From contig NZ_LR733313.1 of NCBI RefSeq assembly GCF_902506295.1, forward strand, positions 186,001 through 250,000: a stretch of DNA of 64,000 bases, written 5' to 3'. Below the pieces are notes generated by a model, which was not told the origin of the DNA, did not search any database, and saw only the letters and a program-made list of their open reading frames with translations. The position numbers and the translations under genes are program-made. The DNA comes from Luteimonas sp. 9C (GTDB taxonomy: Bacteria > Pseudomonadota > Gammaproteobacteria > Xanthomonadales > Xanthomonadaceae). Below are positions 1 through 9,639 of this stretch, piece by piece (position 1 is the stretch's first letter; every line of letters begins with the position of its first letter).

Positions 1-458
1 TCGCGCTCGCGCTCCTCGACCTCATGCATGCTCTTGAGCAGCCGCTGTTCGAGCGACAGCGCCCGTTGCTTGACCGACTCGGACTGCTGGCGCAGCTGCA
101 GCAGGTTGCGGCAGCGCGCGCGCAGTTCGCGCGGACGCACCGGCTTGACCAGGAAATCGATGACGCCCGCTTCCAGCGCAGCCTGCCGGATCGGCTCGTC
201 GCCGACCACGGTGACCAGCACGATCGGCACGTCGCGGTGCATCAGCGGACGACGGAAGCGGCGCGCGAACTCCAGGCCATCGACGACCGGCATGCGGTAG
301 TCGAGCAGCAGCAGGTCGGGACGGTGATCGTCGCACCAGCGCAGCGCGTGCTCGGGATCGCCGAAGTCGAAGACCTCGAGCTCCGGGCTGATGTCCTCGA
401 GGATGTGCCGCAGCATCGTCCGTGCGGACGTCTGGTCATCGACGATGACAATGTTCAT
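1..458 (-). CDS. rpfG: RpfG-type response regulator, N-terminal part (cut by window edge)
   Basis: The first 152 codons of a two-component response regulator are visible; the rest lies beyond base 1. The receiver domain fills about residues 1-120, with the acidic pair D7-D8, phosphoacceptor D53 (LLLLDYRMP), conserved T83 and K105 (LVKPVR). It is followed by a charged helical linker ending in EERERE, which is typical of RpfG proteins just before their HD-GYP domain. RpfG is the cyclic-di-GMP phosphodiesterase that answers the DSF sensor RpfC. The position downstream of lysS and prfB is the arrangement I recall for xanthomonad rpf clusters. The HD-GYP domain itself is not in view, so the name rests on linker and synteny. 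The ATG start gives the receiver its usual MNIVIVDD beginning. Confidence 0.82.
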   Translation of the reverse strand, partial: MNIVIVDDQTSARTMLRHILEDISPELEVFDFGDPEHALRWCDDHRPDLLLLDYRMPVVDGLEFARRFRRPLMHRDVPIVLVTVVGDEPIRQAALEAGVIDFLVKPVRPRELRARCRNLLQLRQQSESVKQRALSLEQRLLKSMHEVEERER

Positions 459-620
459 GCGGCGGGTCTCCTCCCGGTTGCCCTGGCCCGCATCATCGCG
501 GGCCATCTCCATCCGAAGCAAGTCCCGCGCCAGCGCCAGGAAAATTCCTACGCGCCGACGGGGCCCGATCCGATGTTAACAACGGCCGGAGCGCTTGCCG
601 CCGGACGGCAGCAACTGCCC

Positions 621-2141
621 TCAGGCGTCGGCCTGCGGGCGCATGTACGGGAACAGCAGCACGTCGCGGATCGACGACGAACCGGTCAGCAGCATCACCA
701 GACGATCGATGCCGATCCCCAGCCCGCCGGTCGGCGGCAGGCCGACCTCGAGCGCGCGGATGTAGTCGGCGTCGTAGTGCATGGCCTCGTCGTCGCCGCC
801 CTCGCGGGCGTCGACCTGGGCGCGGAAGCGCGCGGCCTGGTCCTCGGGATCGTTGAGCTCGGAGAAGCCGTTGGCGATCTCCTTGCCGCCGATGAACAGT
901 TCGAAGCGGTCGGTGATGCCGGCCTCGCTGTCGGACTCGCGGGCCAGCGGCGACACCTCGACCGGGTAATGGGTGATGAAGGTCGGCTGGATCAGACCGG
1001 TCTCGACGGTCTTCTCGAAGATCTCCAGCAGCAGCTTGCCCCAACCGTATCCGGTCTTGACGTGCACGCCCAGGCGCGCGCAATGCGCGGCGAGTGCCTC
1101 GCGGTCACGGCAGTCGGCGACGCTGATCTCTGGATTGAGCTCACGTACGGCTTCTTCGAGCTTCCAGCGCCGGAATGCAGGGCCGACGTCGATCGCGTTA
1201 CCGTCCCATTCCAGCGCGGTGGTGCCGACCGCCTGCGCCGCGACATCGCGGATCAGGGTCTCGGTCAGGTCCATGACCTCTTCGTAGGCCACGTAGGCCT
1301 CGTAGAGCTCAAGCATCGTGAACTCGGGGTTGTGCCGGGTCGACACGCCCTCATTGCGGAAATTGCGGTTGATCTCGTAGACGCGCTCGAAGCCGCCGAC
1401 GACCAGCCGCTTGAGATACAGCTCGGGCGCGACGCGCAGGAACAGATCGAGGTCGAGCGCGTTGTGGTGCGTGGTGAACGGCTTGGCCGCAGCGCCGCCG
1501 GCGATGTAATGCATCATCGGCGTCTCGACTTCGAGGAAGTCGCGGGTGTCGAGCCACTGGCGGATCGCGGCGATGATGCGCGAGCGCTTGACGAAGACCG
1601 CGCGCGCGTCCGGTGAGACGATCAGATCGACGTAACGCTGGCGATAGCGCTGCTCGACGTCGCTCAGGCCGTGCCACTTGTCGGGCAGCGGGCGCAGTGA
1701 CTTGGTCAGCAGGCGCAGCGAAGACGCCTTGACCGACAGTTCGCCGGTCTTGGTGCGCATCAGCGTGCCTTCGGCCGCGACGATGTCGCCGACGTCCCAG
1801 CCCTTGAATGTGTCGTAGCGCTCGCCGAGCGTCGCCGACTGCAGGAACAGCTGGATGCGGCCGCTGACGTCCTGGACGGTCGCGAACGCGGCCTTGCCCA
1901 TGACCCGCTTCGCCATCAGGCGGCCGGCGACGGCGACCTGCACCCCTTCGGCCTCCAGTGCCTCGCCGGTCCAGCGCTCGGCATCGCCACGCGAGGCCTG
2001 CAGCGCACCGGCTTCGTCGCGGCGACGGAAGTCGTTCGGAAACGCCACGCCCTGCCCGCGCAGCGCGGACAGTTTGCCGCGACGCTCGGCGATCAGGGCG
2101 TTCTCGTCGGCGGGCGTCTGCGGTGCGGGAGCGTCGGTCAT
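621..2141 (-). CDS. lysS: Lysyl-tRNA synthetase, class II
   Basis: Charges tRNA-Lys with lysine in the cytoplasm. The 506-residue product has the usual class II LysRS layout: an N-terminal OB-fold anticodon-binding domain (about residues 60-170) and a catalytic domain with motif 2 ([15 protein letters not shown]) and motif 3 ([12 protein letters not shown]) near the C-terminus. The length is normal for bacterial LysS. It lies between prfB (93 nt upstream) and rpfG (162 nt downstream), all on the minus strand. The ATG at 2141 begins [14 protein letters not shown]; no strong Shine-Dalgarno is seen in front of it. There are no internal stops or missing motifs. Confidence 0.97.
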   Translation of the reverse strand: MTDAPAPQTPADENALIAERRGKLSALRGQGVAFPNDFRRRDEAGALQASRGDAERWTGEALEAEGVQVAVAGRLMAKRVMGKAAFATVQDVSGRIQLFLQSATLGERYDTFKGWDVGDIVAAEGTLMRTKTGELSVKASSLRLLTKSLRPLPDKWHGLSDVEQRYRQRYVDLIVSPDARAVFVKRSRIIAAIRQWLDTRDFLEVETPMMHYIAGGAAAKPFTTHHNALDLDLFLRVAPELYLKRLVVGGFERVYEINRNFRNEGVSTRHNPEFTMLELYEAYVAYEEVMDLTETLIRDVAAQAVGTTALEWDGNAIDVGPAFRRWKLEEAVRELNPEISVADCRDREALAAHCARLGVHVKTGYGWGKLLLEIFEKTVETGLIQPTFITHYPVEVSPLARESDSEAGITDRFELFIGGKEIANGFSELNDPEDQAARFRAQVDAREGGDDEAMHYDADYIRALEVGLPPTGGLGIGIDRLVMLLTGSSSIRDVLLFPYMRPQADA

Positions 2142-2176
2142 GGGTGCGGTTCGTTGGTCTTCGAAGGGGAAATCAT

Positions 2177-2201
2177 GCGCGACCGGAGCGGCCGGTCGCG
2201 C
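2177..2201. repeat. Perfect 10-bp inverted repeat between prfB and lysS
   Basis: GCGCGACCGG at 2177-2186 and its exact complement CCGGTCGCGC at 2192-2201 enclose a 5-nt loop. The transcript from prfB into lysS would form a very stable GC hairpin here. No T-run follows on the minus strand, so it is not a classical intrinsic terminator. A pause, processing or partial attenuation site is possible. Confidence 0.6.
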
Positions 2202-2234
2202 CGGGCCGACGCGGCGCGTCGGCGAATGGAGCGA

Positions 2235-3363
2235 TCAGACGGCGTCAGTGCGTTTGGAACCCGCCGCAAGACCCGATTTCAGGCTGGCCTCGACGAATTC
2301 GTCGAGATCACCGTCGAGCACCTTCTGCGTATCGCTGCGCTCCACGCCGGTGCGCAGATCCTTGATGCGGCTCTGGTCGAGCACGTAATTGCGGATCTGG
2401 CTGCCCCAGCCGATGTCGGACTTGGTGGCTTCCAGCGCGTCCTTCTCGACGTTGCGCTTCTGCACTTCCAGCTCGTAGAGCTTGGCGGCCAGCATCTTCA
2501 TCGCCGTGTCGCGGTTCTGGTGCTGGCTGCGGCCGGTCTGGCAGGCGACGACGGTGTTGGTCGGGATGTGCGTGATGCGCACCGCCGACTCGGTCTTGTT
2601 GACGTGCTGGCCACCGGCGCCGGACGAGCGGTACACGTCGGTGCGCAGGTCGGCCGGATTGATGTCGATCTCGATGTTGTCGTCGACTTCCGGCGAGACG
2701 AACACCGAGGTGAAGCTCGTATGCCGGCGGTTGTCCGAGTCGAACGGCGACTTGCGCACCAGACGGTGCACGCCGATCTCGGTCTTCAGCCAGCCGTAGG
2801 CGAACTCGCCCTCGACGCGCACGGTCGCCGACTTGATGCCCGCGACTTCGCCGCCCGACACTTCCATCAGTTCGGTCTTCCAGCCGCGGTTCTCGGCCCA
2901 GCGCAGATACATGCGCAGCATCATCTCGGCCCAGTCCTGGGCCTCGGTGCCGCCGGCGCCGGCCTGGATGTCGACGAAGCAGTTCGCCGAGTCGAGTTCG
3001 CCGGAGAACATGCGCTGGAATTCCAGCTTGTCGACCTCGACGGCGAAGCCTTCGACGTCGTCGACGACCGCCTGTGCGGTGTCCGCATCCTGTTCCGACT
3101 CGGCCAGCTCGAGCAGTTCGTTCGCGCCTTCCAGACCCTCGGTCAGATTGCGGATGCCGTTGACGGTCTTGTCGAGCGTCGAGCGCTCACGCCCCAGCGC
3201 CTGCGCGCGCTCGGGGTCGTTCCAGATGGTCGGGTCTTCGAGCTCGCGCTCGACTTCTTCCAGACGCTCGCGACGGGCGTCGTAGTCAAAGAAACCCCCT
3301 GAGCGCATCCAGCCGACCGCGAAGGTCGACGATGCGCTGGCGAACGGGATTGAGTTCAAGCAT
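2235..3363 (-). CDS. prfB: Peptide chain release factor 2, with programmed +1 frameshift
   Basis: RF2 recognises UAA and UGA and triggers peptide release. The gene is in two frames. Frame 0 starts at the ATG at 3363 ([10 protein letters not shown]) and ends at an in-frame UGA, codon 26 (3288-3286). Just before it is the classical shift site: an internal Shine-Dalgarno-like AGGGGG (3300-3295), then TTT, CTT and TGAC. A +1 slip on CTT at 3288 continues as [12 protein letters not shown] and runs to the TGA at 2235, giving 375 residues. The codon-specificity motif SPF (RKSPFDSDN) and the peptidyl-hydrolysis motif GGQ (GAGGQHVNK) are intact. This is an autoregulatory device that senses RF2 shortage, not a sequencing error. 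It is followed 93 nt downstream by lysS. Confidence 0.97.
3286..3300 (-). promoter_or_regulatory. RF2 programmed frameshift signal
   Basis: On the minus strand the bases read AGGGGG, TTT, CTT, TGA, with the stop as codon 26. The purine block pairs with the anti-Shine-Dalgarno of the translating ribosome, and the slippery CTT plus slow UGA termination promote the +1 shift. The spacing matches the well-known enterobacterial site. Confidence 0.95.
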
Positions 3364-3390
3364 GGCCGATGACGTCCGGGGAAACCCACG

Positions 3391-3457
3391 ATTCTAGCAA
3401 GTCCGCCCCGCGGCGTCCCCGCAGCGCGCGCCCGGCACGCCGCTTTGCCGCTAGAAT
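3391..3457. promoter_or_regulatory. Divergent promoter region of prfB and the diguanylate cyclase
   Basis: Two TAGAAT -10-like hexamers lie back to back in the 135-bp gap: one on the minus strand (3396-3391), 28 nt before prfB, and one on the plus strand (3452-3457), 42 nt before the diguanylate cyclase start. The -35 regions are GC-rich and do not match TTGACA well, which is common in this group. Only the -10 elements are supported. Confidence 0.45.
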
Positions 3458-3498
3458 CGCCGACGCCATTGGGGGCACTGGCAAGGGGATCGACCGGA

Positions 3499-5454
3499 AT
3501 GAGGACGCGCGACGCGCGCCGCTGGCTACTGGCCGGCGCGATGATGTTCGGCTGGACGGCCGCGCAGGCGGCAGGACCGAACGCCGAGCCCGGCCACGCC
3601 CTGGCGGCGCAGGTCGAGCGCTGCTTCGAGCTGCGCGAGCGGCGGCCGGTCGAAGCGGTCGCGATCGCCCATGCCGCGCTGTCGGGCGAGGATCTGCCTG
3701 CGCCCGAGGCGATCAAGCTGCAGGCCTGTCTCGCGCGCGCCGCGGCGCTGACCGGCGATGCGCTGACCGCCATCGATGCGGTCGACCGGATCGAACGCCT
3801 GCTCGCCGTGTCGCCGCAACCGCCCGAATTCGCGCTGCGTGCGCTCTCCAATGCCGGCGCGGCGTTGCAGCTGGCCGGCGACGTGCCGCGCGCGCTGGCG
3901 CTGTACACGCGCGCGCTCGAAGCAGCCGAGACCGGCGATTCGGCGATCGCCCAGGTCAAGATGCTCAACAACGTGGGCAACATCCACAGCGAGGAGCTGG
4001 AAGCGTTCGACGACGCCACGCGCCTCTTCGCGCGGGCACAGGCGATCGCCGACGCCGGCGGACTGGCCGAGCCGGTGCTGCTGTACAACCAGGGCCTGAA
4101 CCATCTGCGTGCAGGACGCGTGGCGGACGCGCGCGACGCATTCGCCGTCGCCCTGCCCCAGGCCGAGGCCATCGCGCTGGGCGTGATCGAACAACGGTCG
4201 CGCGCCGAACTGGCCGCGCTCGACGGCGCCGGCCTCGCCGCGCTGCCCACGCTGGCGCGCATCGCCGATGCGCAGCGCCGCGACGATCCCTCCGGGGCCG
4301 CGGTCACCCTGATGCGCATGTCGCGCCTGGCGCTGGAGGCGGGCGACGCGACGCAGGCCCTCGCCCATGCGCGTGATGCGGTCGAGATCGCCCGGCTCGG
4401 CGCGTTCCGCATCGAGTACCGCGATGCGATGCGCAACGAAGTCGCGGCCCTGCGCGCGCTCGGCGCGTTCGAGGCCGCGCTCGACGTGCAGCAGACACTG
4501 CGGGACGTCGAGGTGCGCGCCTTGCGCAGCCAGAACCTCGGTACGCTGGCCGGCCTGCAGGCACGGCTGGAGGATCGGCACAGTGCGAACGAGCTGGCGC
4601 GCCTGCACGACCAGCGCCGCGTCGACGTGCTCAACGCGCAGCATGCGCGCAGGCTGCGCAGTGCCGCGATCGCGGGTCTCGCGATTCTCGTCGTGCTGAT
4701 GCTGGCCTTCGCCGGGTACCAGCGCCGGGTGAACCGTCGTCTGTACCGGCTCAGTTCGGTCGACAGCCTGACCCGTCTGCTCAACCGGGGCGCGGCCACG
4801 CATGCGTTGCGCGTGATGTCGGGCGCGGCGGCCGGCGCGGGGCGGCAGGTGGTGTTCCTGCTCGACGTCGATTACTTCAAGCACAGCAACGACCAGCACG
4901 GGCACAGCACCGGCGACGCGATCCTGGTCGAGATCGCGGCGCGACTGGGCCAGTGCTGCCGGCCGGGTGATCTGGTCGCGCGCTGGGGCGGCGAGGAGTT
5001 CCTGGTGGCCTGCCCCGCCCTGGATCTGCGTCGCGCCTGCGACGTCGCCGAGCGCCTGCGCGCGGTCGTCGCGAATGCGCCCTTCGACTTCGATGGCGGC
5101 CAGGCCGTGCTGTCGGTCTCGATCGGATTCGCGTGCTGGCCGACGGCGCCGCCGGTCGGCCTCGCGAAGAAGGACCGGTGGCGCGAGGCCGTGGACCTGG
5201 CCGACCGCGCCCTCTATGCATCCAAGCGCGGCGGCCGCGACGCCTGGACCGGACTGTGGTGCGATGCCGACGTGCTGGACGTCAAGGCCGTACTGCGTGA
5301 TCCGGAGGCCGCGATCCGCGCCGGGCACGTCACCGCGGTGAGCAGCCGGGCGCCGATCGAATGGCGGGCCAGCGAACCCGGCAATGCCGCCCCCGGCTGG
5401 CAGGCGCGCGGCACCGCGGCGGATGGTGGACGGGAGTCCCCGGCGCCTGTTTGA
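3499..5454 (+). CDS. Membrane diguanylate cyclase with periplasmic TPR-like sensor region
   Basis: Predicted to make cyclic-di-GMP from two GTP. The 651-residue product has a signal peptide ([19 protein letters not shown]...AQA) and about 350 residues of helical repeats resembling TPRs, presumably periplasmic. One membrane span follows near residues 389-408, then a cytoplasmic GGDEF domain. The active-site signature is GGEEF (497-501). An RPGD sequence (488-491), five residues upstream, is a complete inhibitory I-site, so product feedback is expected. The ATG at 3499 is preferred over an upstream in-frame ATG at 3445 because it has AAGGGG about 10 nt upstream and starts at the signal peptide. 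It is divergent from prfB. Being next to rpfG and rpfE, whose known pathway ends in cyclic-di-GMP turnover, is suggestive, but no direct link is shown. Confidence 0.9.
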   Translation: MRTRDARRWLLAGAMMFGWTAAQAAGPNAEPGHALAAQVERCFELRERRPVEAVAIAHAALSGEDLPAPEAIKLQACLARAAALTGDALTAIDAVDRIERLLAVSPQPPEFALRALSNAGAALQLAGDVPRALALYTRALEAAETGDSAIAQVKMLNNVGNIHSEELEAFDDATRLFARAQAIADAGGLAEPVLLYNQGLNHLRAGRVADARDAFAVALPQAEAIALGVIEQRSRAELAALDGAGLAALPTLARIADAQRRDDPSGAAVTLMRMSRLALEAGDATQALAHARDAVEIARLGAFRIEYRDAMRNEVAALRALGAFEAALDVQQTLRDVEVRALRSQNLGTLAGLQARLEDRHSANELARLHDQRRVDVLNAQHARRLRSAAIAGLAILVVLMLAFAGYQRRVNRRLYRLSSVDSLTRLLNRGAATHALRVMSGAAAGAGRQVVFLLDVDYFKHSNDQHGHSTGDAILVEIAARLGQCCRPGDLVARWGGEEFLVACPALDLRRACDVAERLRAVVANAPFDFDGGQAVLSVSIGFACWPTAPPVGLAKKDRWREAVDLADRALYASKRGGRDAWTGLWCDADVLDVKAVLRDPEAAIRAGHVTAVSSRAPIEWRASEPGNAAPGWQARGTAADGGRESPAPV

Positions 5455-5473
5455 GCGGCGCCGGAGATCCGGG

Positions 5474-6817
5474 TCAGCGACGCTCGAGCGAGATGCGGTA
5501 GCTGCCGCCGGTGTCACCGTCGACCGACGACGCCTCGACGACATAGGTGCCCGCATCGAGCCGCTGCGCGATGCGTGCGTTGAGGCCGCCACCGCCGTCG
5601 TCGTCGGTCGCCACGTCCTGCCCGTCACGGCTCAGGCGCAGGTAGCTGTCGAGATCGTCGGATTGCATCGTGATGGCGTATTCGCCCGCGCTGCGCAGGC
5701 TGAGCGTCCAGCGGTCGGTCATGCCGGGCAACAGCATCGCCTCGGCCGGACGGCCCGCCGCCAGCGTGCCGCCACCCACGTTGTCGGGCGCTTCCGACGC
5801 GGCGAATGCCAAGGTGTACAGACCGGCGCCGGCGGATGCGGCATCCGCGCGCACCGTGTACGCGCCCGGCTCGAGCAGCATCGAGATGCGCGAGTCGAGA
5901 TTGTCGCCGCCGTCGTCGTCGGTTTTCTCCACGCCCTGGCCCGCCAGGTGCAGCAGCGGATCGATCTCCTCGCTGCGCATGTCGATGCGGACGACGCGGC
6001 GCGCCGGCAGCGTGAACGTGTACGCGTGCGCAGTGCCCTCGTAGAGGCCGGTCACCGTGCTGCCCACTTCCAGGGCGCCGCCCTCGCGCAGACCGCCTTC
6101 CGGCAGCGGACGCGCGGCCACGCGGATCTGGTACATGCCGTTGATGCGGTCGCTGCCGTAGCCCTCGGCCGTCAACGTGTAGGTGCCGGGCGCGAGGCGT
6201 GCGCTGATGCGCGCATTGCTGCCGTCGCCGCCGTCATCGTTGCTGAGCGACACGCCGGGACCGTCGAGCTTGAGCACCGAATCGAAATCGTCGGACAGCA
6301 TGTCGATCGTGTAGAAACCGGCTTCGTCGATGCGCAGCGGCAGCTGGCGCCTGGCATCGGTCCAGTCGTTGATCGCCGCGCCCACACGCAGGGTTTCCCC
6401 GTTGTAGGCGTCGATCGCCGCCGCCTGCAGCGTGAACGGCCCGTAGGCGCTGGCGTCGACGCCGCTGACGGCGATCGTGTAGCTGCCGGCGCGCTTGGCG
6501 CGGACGACCAGGGCAGCCGCCTCGTTGTCCGGATTCGAGGTGGCGACCAGGTCGCCGCCGTGGAACGCGGTCAGCCGCCCGCGCAGCGCGCCTTCGAGCT
6601 TGAACGAGGCCACCTGGCCTTCGCGCAGGTCGATGCGGTAGAGCTGGCTGCGCGAGCCGTCCTGGTGGTTGAGGCTGGACCGGCTGGTGATCTCGCCGCG
6701 ACGTTCGGTTCCCAGGGTCACGGATTCGGCGGCGTCGCCGGGGCCGGCGGCGTGCGCGGCGATGGGCGGTGCCAGGACCAGTGCGATGGCAAGGGCCAGC
6801 GTGTGGACAGTCTTCAA
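5474..6817 (-). CDS. Secreted PPC-domain repeat protein
   Basis: A 447-residue exported protein made of four beta-rich repeats of about 100 residues, like bacterial pre-peptidase C-terminal (PPC) domains. Three repeats carry the same block: an aspartate-rich DDGGDGSNARI or DDDGG turn, followed by PGTYTL or GTYVVEA strands, plausibly calcium-binding. No enzymatic domain is attached, so it is a stand-alone binding or scaffold protein. The start is a TTG at 6817: AGGGAG lies 6 nt upstream, and the TTG opens directly into a signal peptide (KTVHTLALAIALVLAPPIAAHAA). An upstream in-frame ATG would add 56 unlikely residues. It sits 118 nt after recJ and is convergent with the diguanylate cyclase gene. 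Confidence 0.8.
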   Translation of the reverse strand: MKTVHTLALAIALVLAPPIAAHAAGPGDAAESVTLGTERRGEITSRSSLNHQDGSRSQLYRIDLREGQVASFKLEGALRGRLTAFHGGDLVATSNPDNEAAALVVRAKRAGSYTIAVSGVDASAYGPFTLQAAAIDAYNGETLRVGAAINDWTDARRQLPLRIDEAGFYTIDMLSDDFDSVLKLDGPGVSLSNDDGGDGSNARISARLAPGTYTLTAEGYGSDRINGMYQIRVAARPLPEGGLREGGALEVGSTVTGLYEGTAHAYTFTLPARRVVRIDMRSEEIDPLLHLAGQGVEKTDDDGGDNLDSRISMLLEPGAYTVRADAASAGAGLYTLAFAASEAPDNVGGGTLAAGRPAEAMLLPGMTDRWTLSLRSAGEYAITMQSDDLDSYLRLSRDGQDVATDDDGGGGLNARIAQRLDAGTYVVEASSVDGDTGGSYRISLERR

Positions 6818-6935
6818 GAACGTCTCCCTGTACAGAAGTGGGCGGCATTGCATGGCAGCGGCCGCGGGCGCGCCGCATGCGCGGCAGCCCATTTTGCACC
6901 CCCATTCACGATTGCGCACGCGGTGCGCCGCGGAC

Positions 6936-8666
6936 TCAGTCCCGGGCGAGCGGCTCGCGGTGCTCCACGACCAGCTGCACCGCATCGCCGCCGCGGTAGT
7001 CGTCCGGGGCGAGCCGATAGACGACGCGTTCGCGCGCGGCCGGTGCGATCTCGCGCCAGCCGCCGAAGTGGATCGCCGACAGCGGCTTCGGATGCCCGTC
7101 CGCGCGCAGGGTCAACTTGAGATGGCGGGTGCCGACCACGCGCCAGTCGACGACCGCGAACTCGCCATCGAACTGCGGCTCGGGAAAGCCCTGCCCCCAC
7201 GGCCCGGCATCGCGCAGATGCGCGGCATGCACGATGTCGAATTCCTCGCCGCGCAGGGCGCCGTCGGTGAGTATCTCCGCGCGCAGCAGCGCGGGATCGA
7301 GCATCCGTTCGACCGTCGCGCGGAAGGCTTCGGTGAACGCGTCGAGGCGATCGCGCTGCAGGGTGAGTCCCGCCGCCATCGCGTGCCCGCCGAACCGTTC
7401 GACGAGACCCGGATGCGCCACGTCGACCGCGGCGAGCACGTCGCGGATGTGCAGCCCCGGAATCGAACGCGCCGAGCCGCGCAGCTGGTCGCTGTCGGGT
7501 TCGGCCGGCGCGAACGCGATCACCGGACGATGCAGCGCGTCCTTCATCTTCGACGCCACCAGACCGACGACCCCCGGATGCCAGTCCGCATCGAACAGGC
7601 ACACGCCGGCGCTGGCCGGATCGACCGGCGGCTGACCGGCGACGGCGTTCTCGGCGTCGTCGAGCATCGACTGCTGCACCGCGCGGCGCTCGGCATTGAT
7701 CTGGTGCAGCGTGTCGGCGAGATCGCGCGCGTGCGCGCCGTCGTCGCTGAGCAGGCACTCGATGCCGATCGCCATGTCCTCGAGCCGGCCGGCCGCGTTG
7801 ATGCGCGGGCCGACCGCGAACCCGATGTCGGCCGCGGTCAGGCGCGCGGCGTCGCGACCGGCGATCTCGATCAGCGCATGGAGCCCGGCGCAGCCGCGGC
7901 GCGCGCGCAGGCGGCGGAGCCCGGCGGAGACGAGCGCGCGGTTGTTGGCGTCTAGCGGCACCAGATCGGCGACCGTGCCCACCGCGACGAGATCGAGCAG
8001 GCTGCCCAGATCCGCAGCGGCGGCGTGTGCATCGCCCTGACCCCGCAGCCGCGCGCGCAGCGCCATCAGCACGTAGAAGATCACGCCCACGCCGGCGAGC
8101 ATCTTGCTGGGGAAGGTGTCGCCCGGCAGGTTCGGATTGACGATCGCATCGGCCGGCGGCAGCCCGGTGCCGGGCAGATGGTGATCGGTCACCAGCACGC
8201 GCCAGCCCAGCGCTTTCGCAGCTTCGATGCCGGCGTGGCAGGCGATGCCGTGGTCGACGGTCACCAGCAGCGACGGCGCCAGGGGCGCCAGCGATTCGAC
8301 CAGCGCCGGCGACAGGCCGTAGCCATGCGTCACCCGATTGGGCACCGCGTGCACGATGTCGCGTGCGCCGAGCATGCGCAGCCCGCGTACCGCGACCGCG
8401 CACGCCGTCGCGCCGTCGCAGTCGAAATCACCGACGACGAGGATGCGTTCGCCGCTGGCGATGGCATCGGCGAGCAACACGGTGGCGGCGTCGATGTTCG
8501 ACAGCCCGTCGGGGGGCAGCAGGCCGGCGAGCTTCGGCTGCGCGGCATCGAGATCATGCGCGCCGCGCGCGGCGTAGATCCGCCGCAGCAGCGCCGGCAC
8601 GCTCGACGGCCAGTCCGCACCGACCGTGGCCTCGCGGCGGCGGATCACGGGCGCCTGCACGCTCAA
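6936..8666 (-). CDS. recJ: Single-stranded-DNA exonuclease RecJ
   Basis: A 5'-3' single-strand exonuclease of recombination and mismatch repair, acting with RecQ and RecFOR. The 576 residues are the normal size. The DHH phosphoesterase motifs are present: DFDCDG (motif I, about residue 80), VDHG and TDHH (motifs II-III), then the DHHA1 region with GGHAMAAG. The start overlaps the rpfE stop by 4 nt (ATGA), which indicates translational coupling. It is the last core gene of the carA-carB-greA-rpfE-recJ series. Confidence 0.96.
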   Translation of the reverse strand: MSVQAPVIRRREATVGADWPSSVPALLRRIYAARGAHDLDAAQPKLAGLLPPDGLSNIDAATVLLADAIASGERILVVGDFDCDGATACAVAVRGLRMLGARDIVHAVPNRVTHGYGLSPALVESLAPLAPSLLVTVDHGIACHAGIEAAKALGWRVLVTDHHLPGTGLPPADAIVNPNLPGDTFPSKMLAGVGVIFYVLMALRARLRGQGDAHAAAADLGSLLDLVAVGTVADLVPLDANNRALVSAGLRRLRARRGCAGLHALIEIAGRDAARLTAADIGFAVGPRINAAGRLEDMAIGIECLLSDDGAHARDLADTLHQINAERRAVQQSMLDDAENAVAGQPPVDPASAGVCLFDADWHPGVVGLVASKMKDALHRPVIAFAPAEPDSDQLRGSARSIPGLHIRDVLAAVDVAHPGLVERFGGHAMAAGLTLQRDRLDAFTEAFRATVERMLDPALLRAEILTDGALRGEEFDIVHAAHLRDAGPWGQGFPEPQFDGEFAVVDWRVVGTRHLKLTLRADGHPKPLSAIHFGGWREIAPAARERVVYRLAPDDYRGGDAVQLVVEHREPLARD

Positions 8667-9622
8667 GACGCGGCCGCCGGCGATGCGGCGCGCAGGCGAC
8701 GCCAGACGCGCAGACGATGCCAGCGCCGCAACGTCAGCACCCGGCCGTCCTCGTCGTCGATCGAGAGCGTGCGCAGTTGCCCGCGTGCGAGCGCGGCGAG
8801 TGCCGGCTGCAGCCAGTGGGTCTGCAGGCGACGCAGATCGCGCTCGCCGACCAGATCGAACAGCATCGCGTCGTGCGGTTGCGGGAACGCCTGCGGCAGG
8901 GCCGCGACCGTCGTCGCACTCGCCGCGAGGGCACGCAGGGTGGGATCGTCGGTGTGGACCTGTGCCTGCACGCTACGTACGTGCACGCGCGCGTCCGGCA
9001 GCGGTCCGCCGCCCCAGAACCACAGGGCATTGACCGGAGGCATACCAGCCGCGACACGGCGCGCGTTCCACGGATGGTTGTGCAGGGTGATCTGCGCCTC
9101 GGTCGCGAGCGCACGCCAGCGGCGCGCCGCGGCGCTGTCGTCGTCGTGATCGGCGAGATCGGTGCCCAGGGCCTCGGACGGATCCGGGAATTCGGGCAAG
9201 GGACTCGCGCGCGGCACACGCAGGTACCAGCGCGCCGGATCGGGTGCATCGAGCGCGAAGCCTGCATCGCCGAACACCGGCTGCAGTGCGGGCAGCAATG
9301 CGTCGCAGTCTGCGCGGGTCAGGCCCAGCGTGTCGCCGTGGGCCATCAGGCGCACGCCGTTGATGTCGGGCCGCAGCCAGGCGGGATCGGCGCGCAACCA
9401 GGCACTGTCCGATCCGCCGGCATCGCCCACGTCGACCTGCCGCGACAGGGCCGCGAGCGGCCAGGTGCCACCCGGCAGTTCGATGTGCCGGGCGAGCTGC
9501 GCGCGCCGACCGGCTGCCCGTGACGCGCTGTCGGCACGGCCGAGCGCGCGCGACACGTCCGGGTGCCAGCGCTGCGCGCCGAAGCGTGCCGCGGCGGGCA
9601 ACAGGAACGTGGCCGAGTCCAC
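8663..9622 (-). CDS. rpfE: RpfE-like protein (phosphoglycerate-mutase-like)
   Basis: A 319-residue cytoplasmic protein. Its family is annotated in xanthomonads as the regulatory protein RpfE or as a cofactor-independent phosphoglycerate-mutase relative. Recognisable blocks are HNHPWNARRV, then PPVNALWFWGGG, and a C-terminal region with DAMLFDLVGERDLRRL. The catalytic residues of true phosphoglycerate mutase are not obvious, so the enzyme label is weak. The identification leans on position: between greA and recJ, overlapping recJ by 4 nt and 17 nt after greA, the place I recall for rpfE in Xanthomonas. The biochemical role is not established from this sequence. Confidence 0.72.
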   Translation of the reverse strand: MDSATFLLPAAARFGAQRWHPDVSRALGRADSASRAAGRRAQLARHIELPGGTWPLAALSRQVDVGDAGGSDSAWLRADPAWLRPDINGVRLMAHGDTLGLTRADCDALLPALQPVFGDAGFALDAPDPARWYLRVPRASPLPEFPDPSEALGTDLADHDDDSAAARRWRALATEAQITLHNHPWNARRVAAGMPPVNALWFWGGGPLPDARVHVRSVQAQVHTDDPTLRALAASATTVAALPQAFPQPHDAMLFDLVGERDLRRLQTHWLQPALAALARGQLRTLSIDDEDGRVLTLRRWHRLRVWRRLRAASPAAAS

Positions 9623-9639
9623 CCGGGCGCGGCCTGGGT

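Noticed and set aside
24-1616. Long open plus-strand frame antisense to lysS
   Set aside because: High-GC mirror of a real gene: no family motifs, Arg/Gln-rich low-complexity product, and lysS on the other strand is unambiguous.
3286-3300. prfB as a frameshifted pseudogene or sequencing error
   Set aside because: The shift lies exactly at the conserved RF2 site, with internal Shine-Dalgarno and UGA as codon 26.
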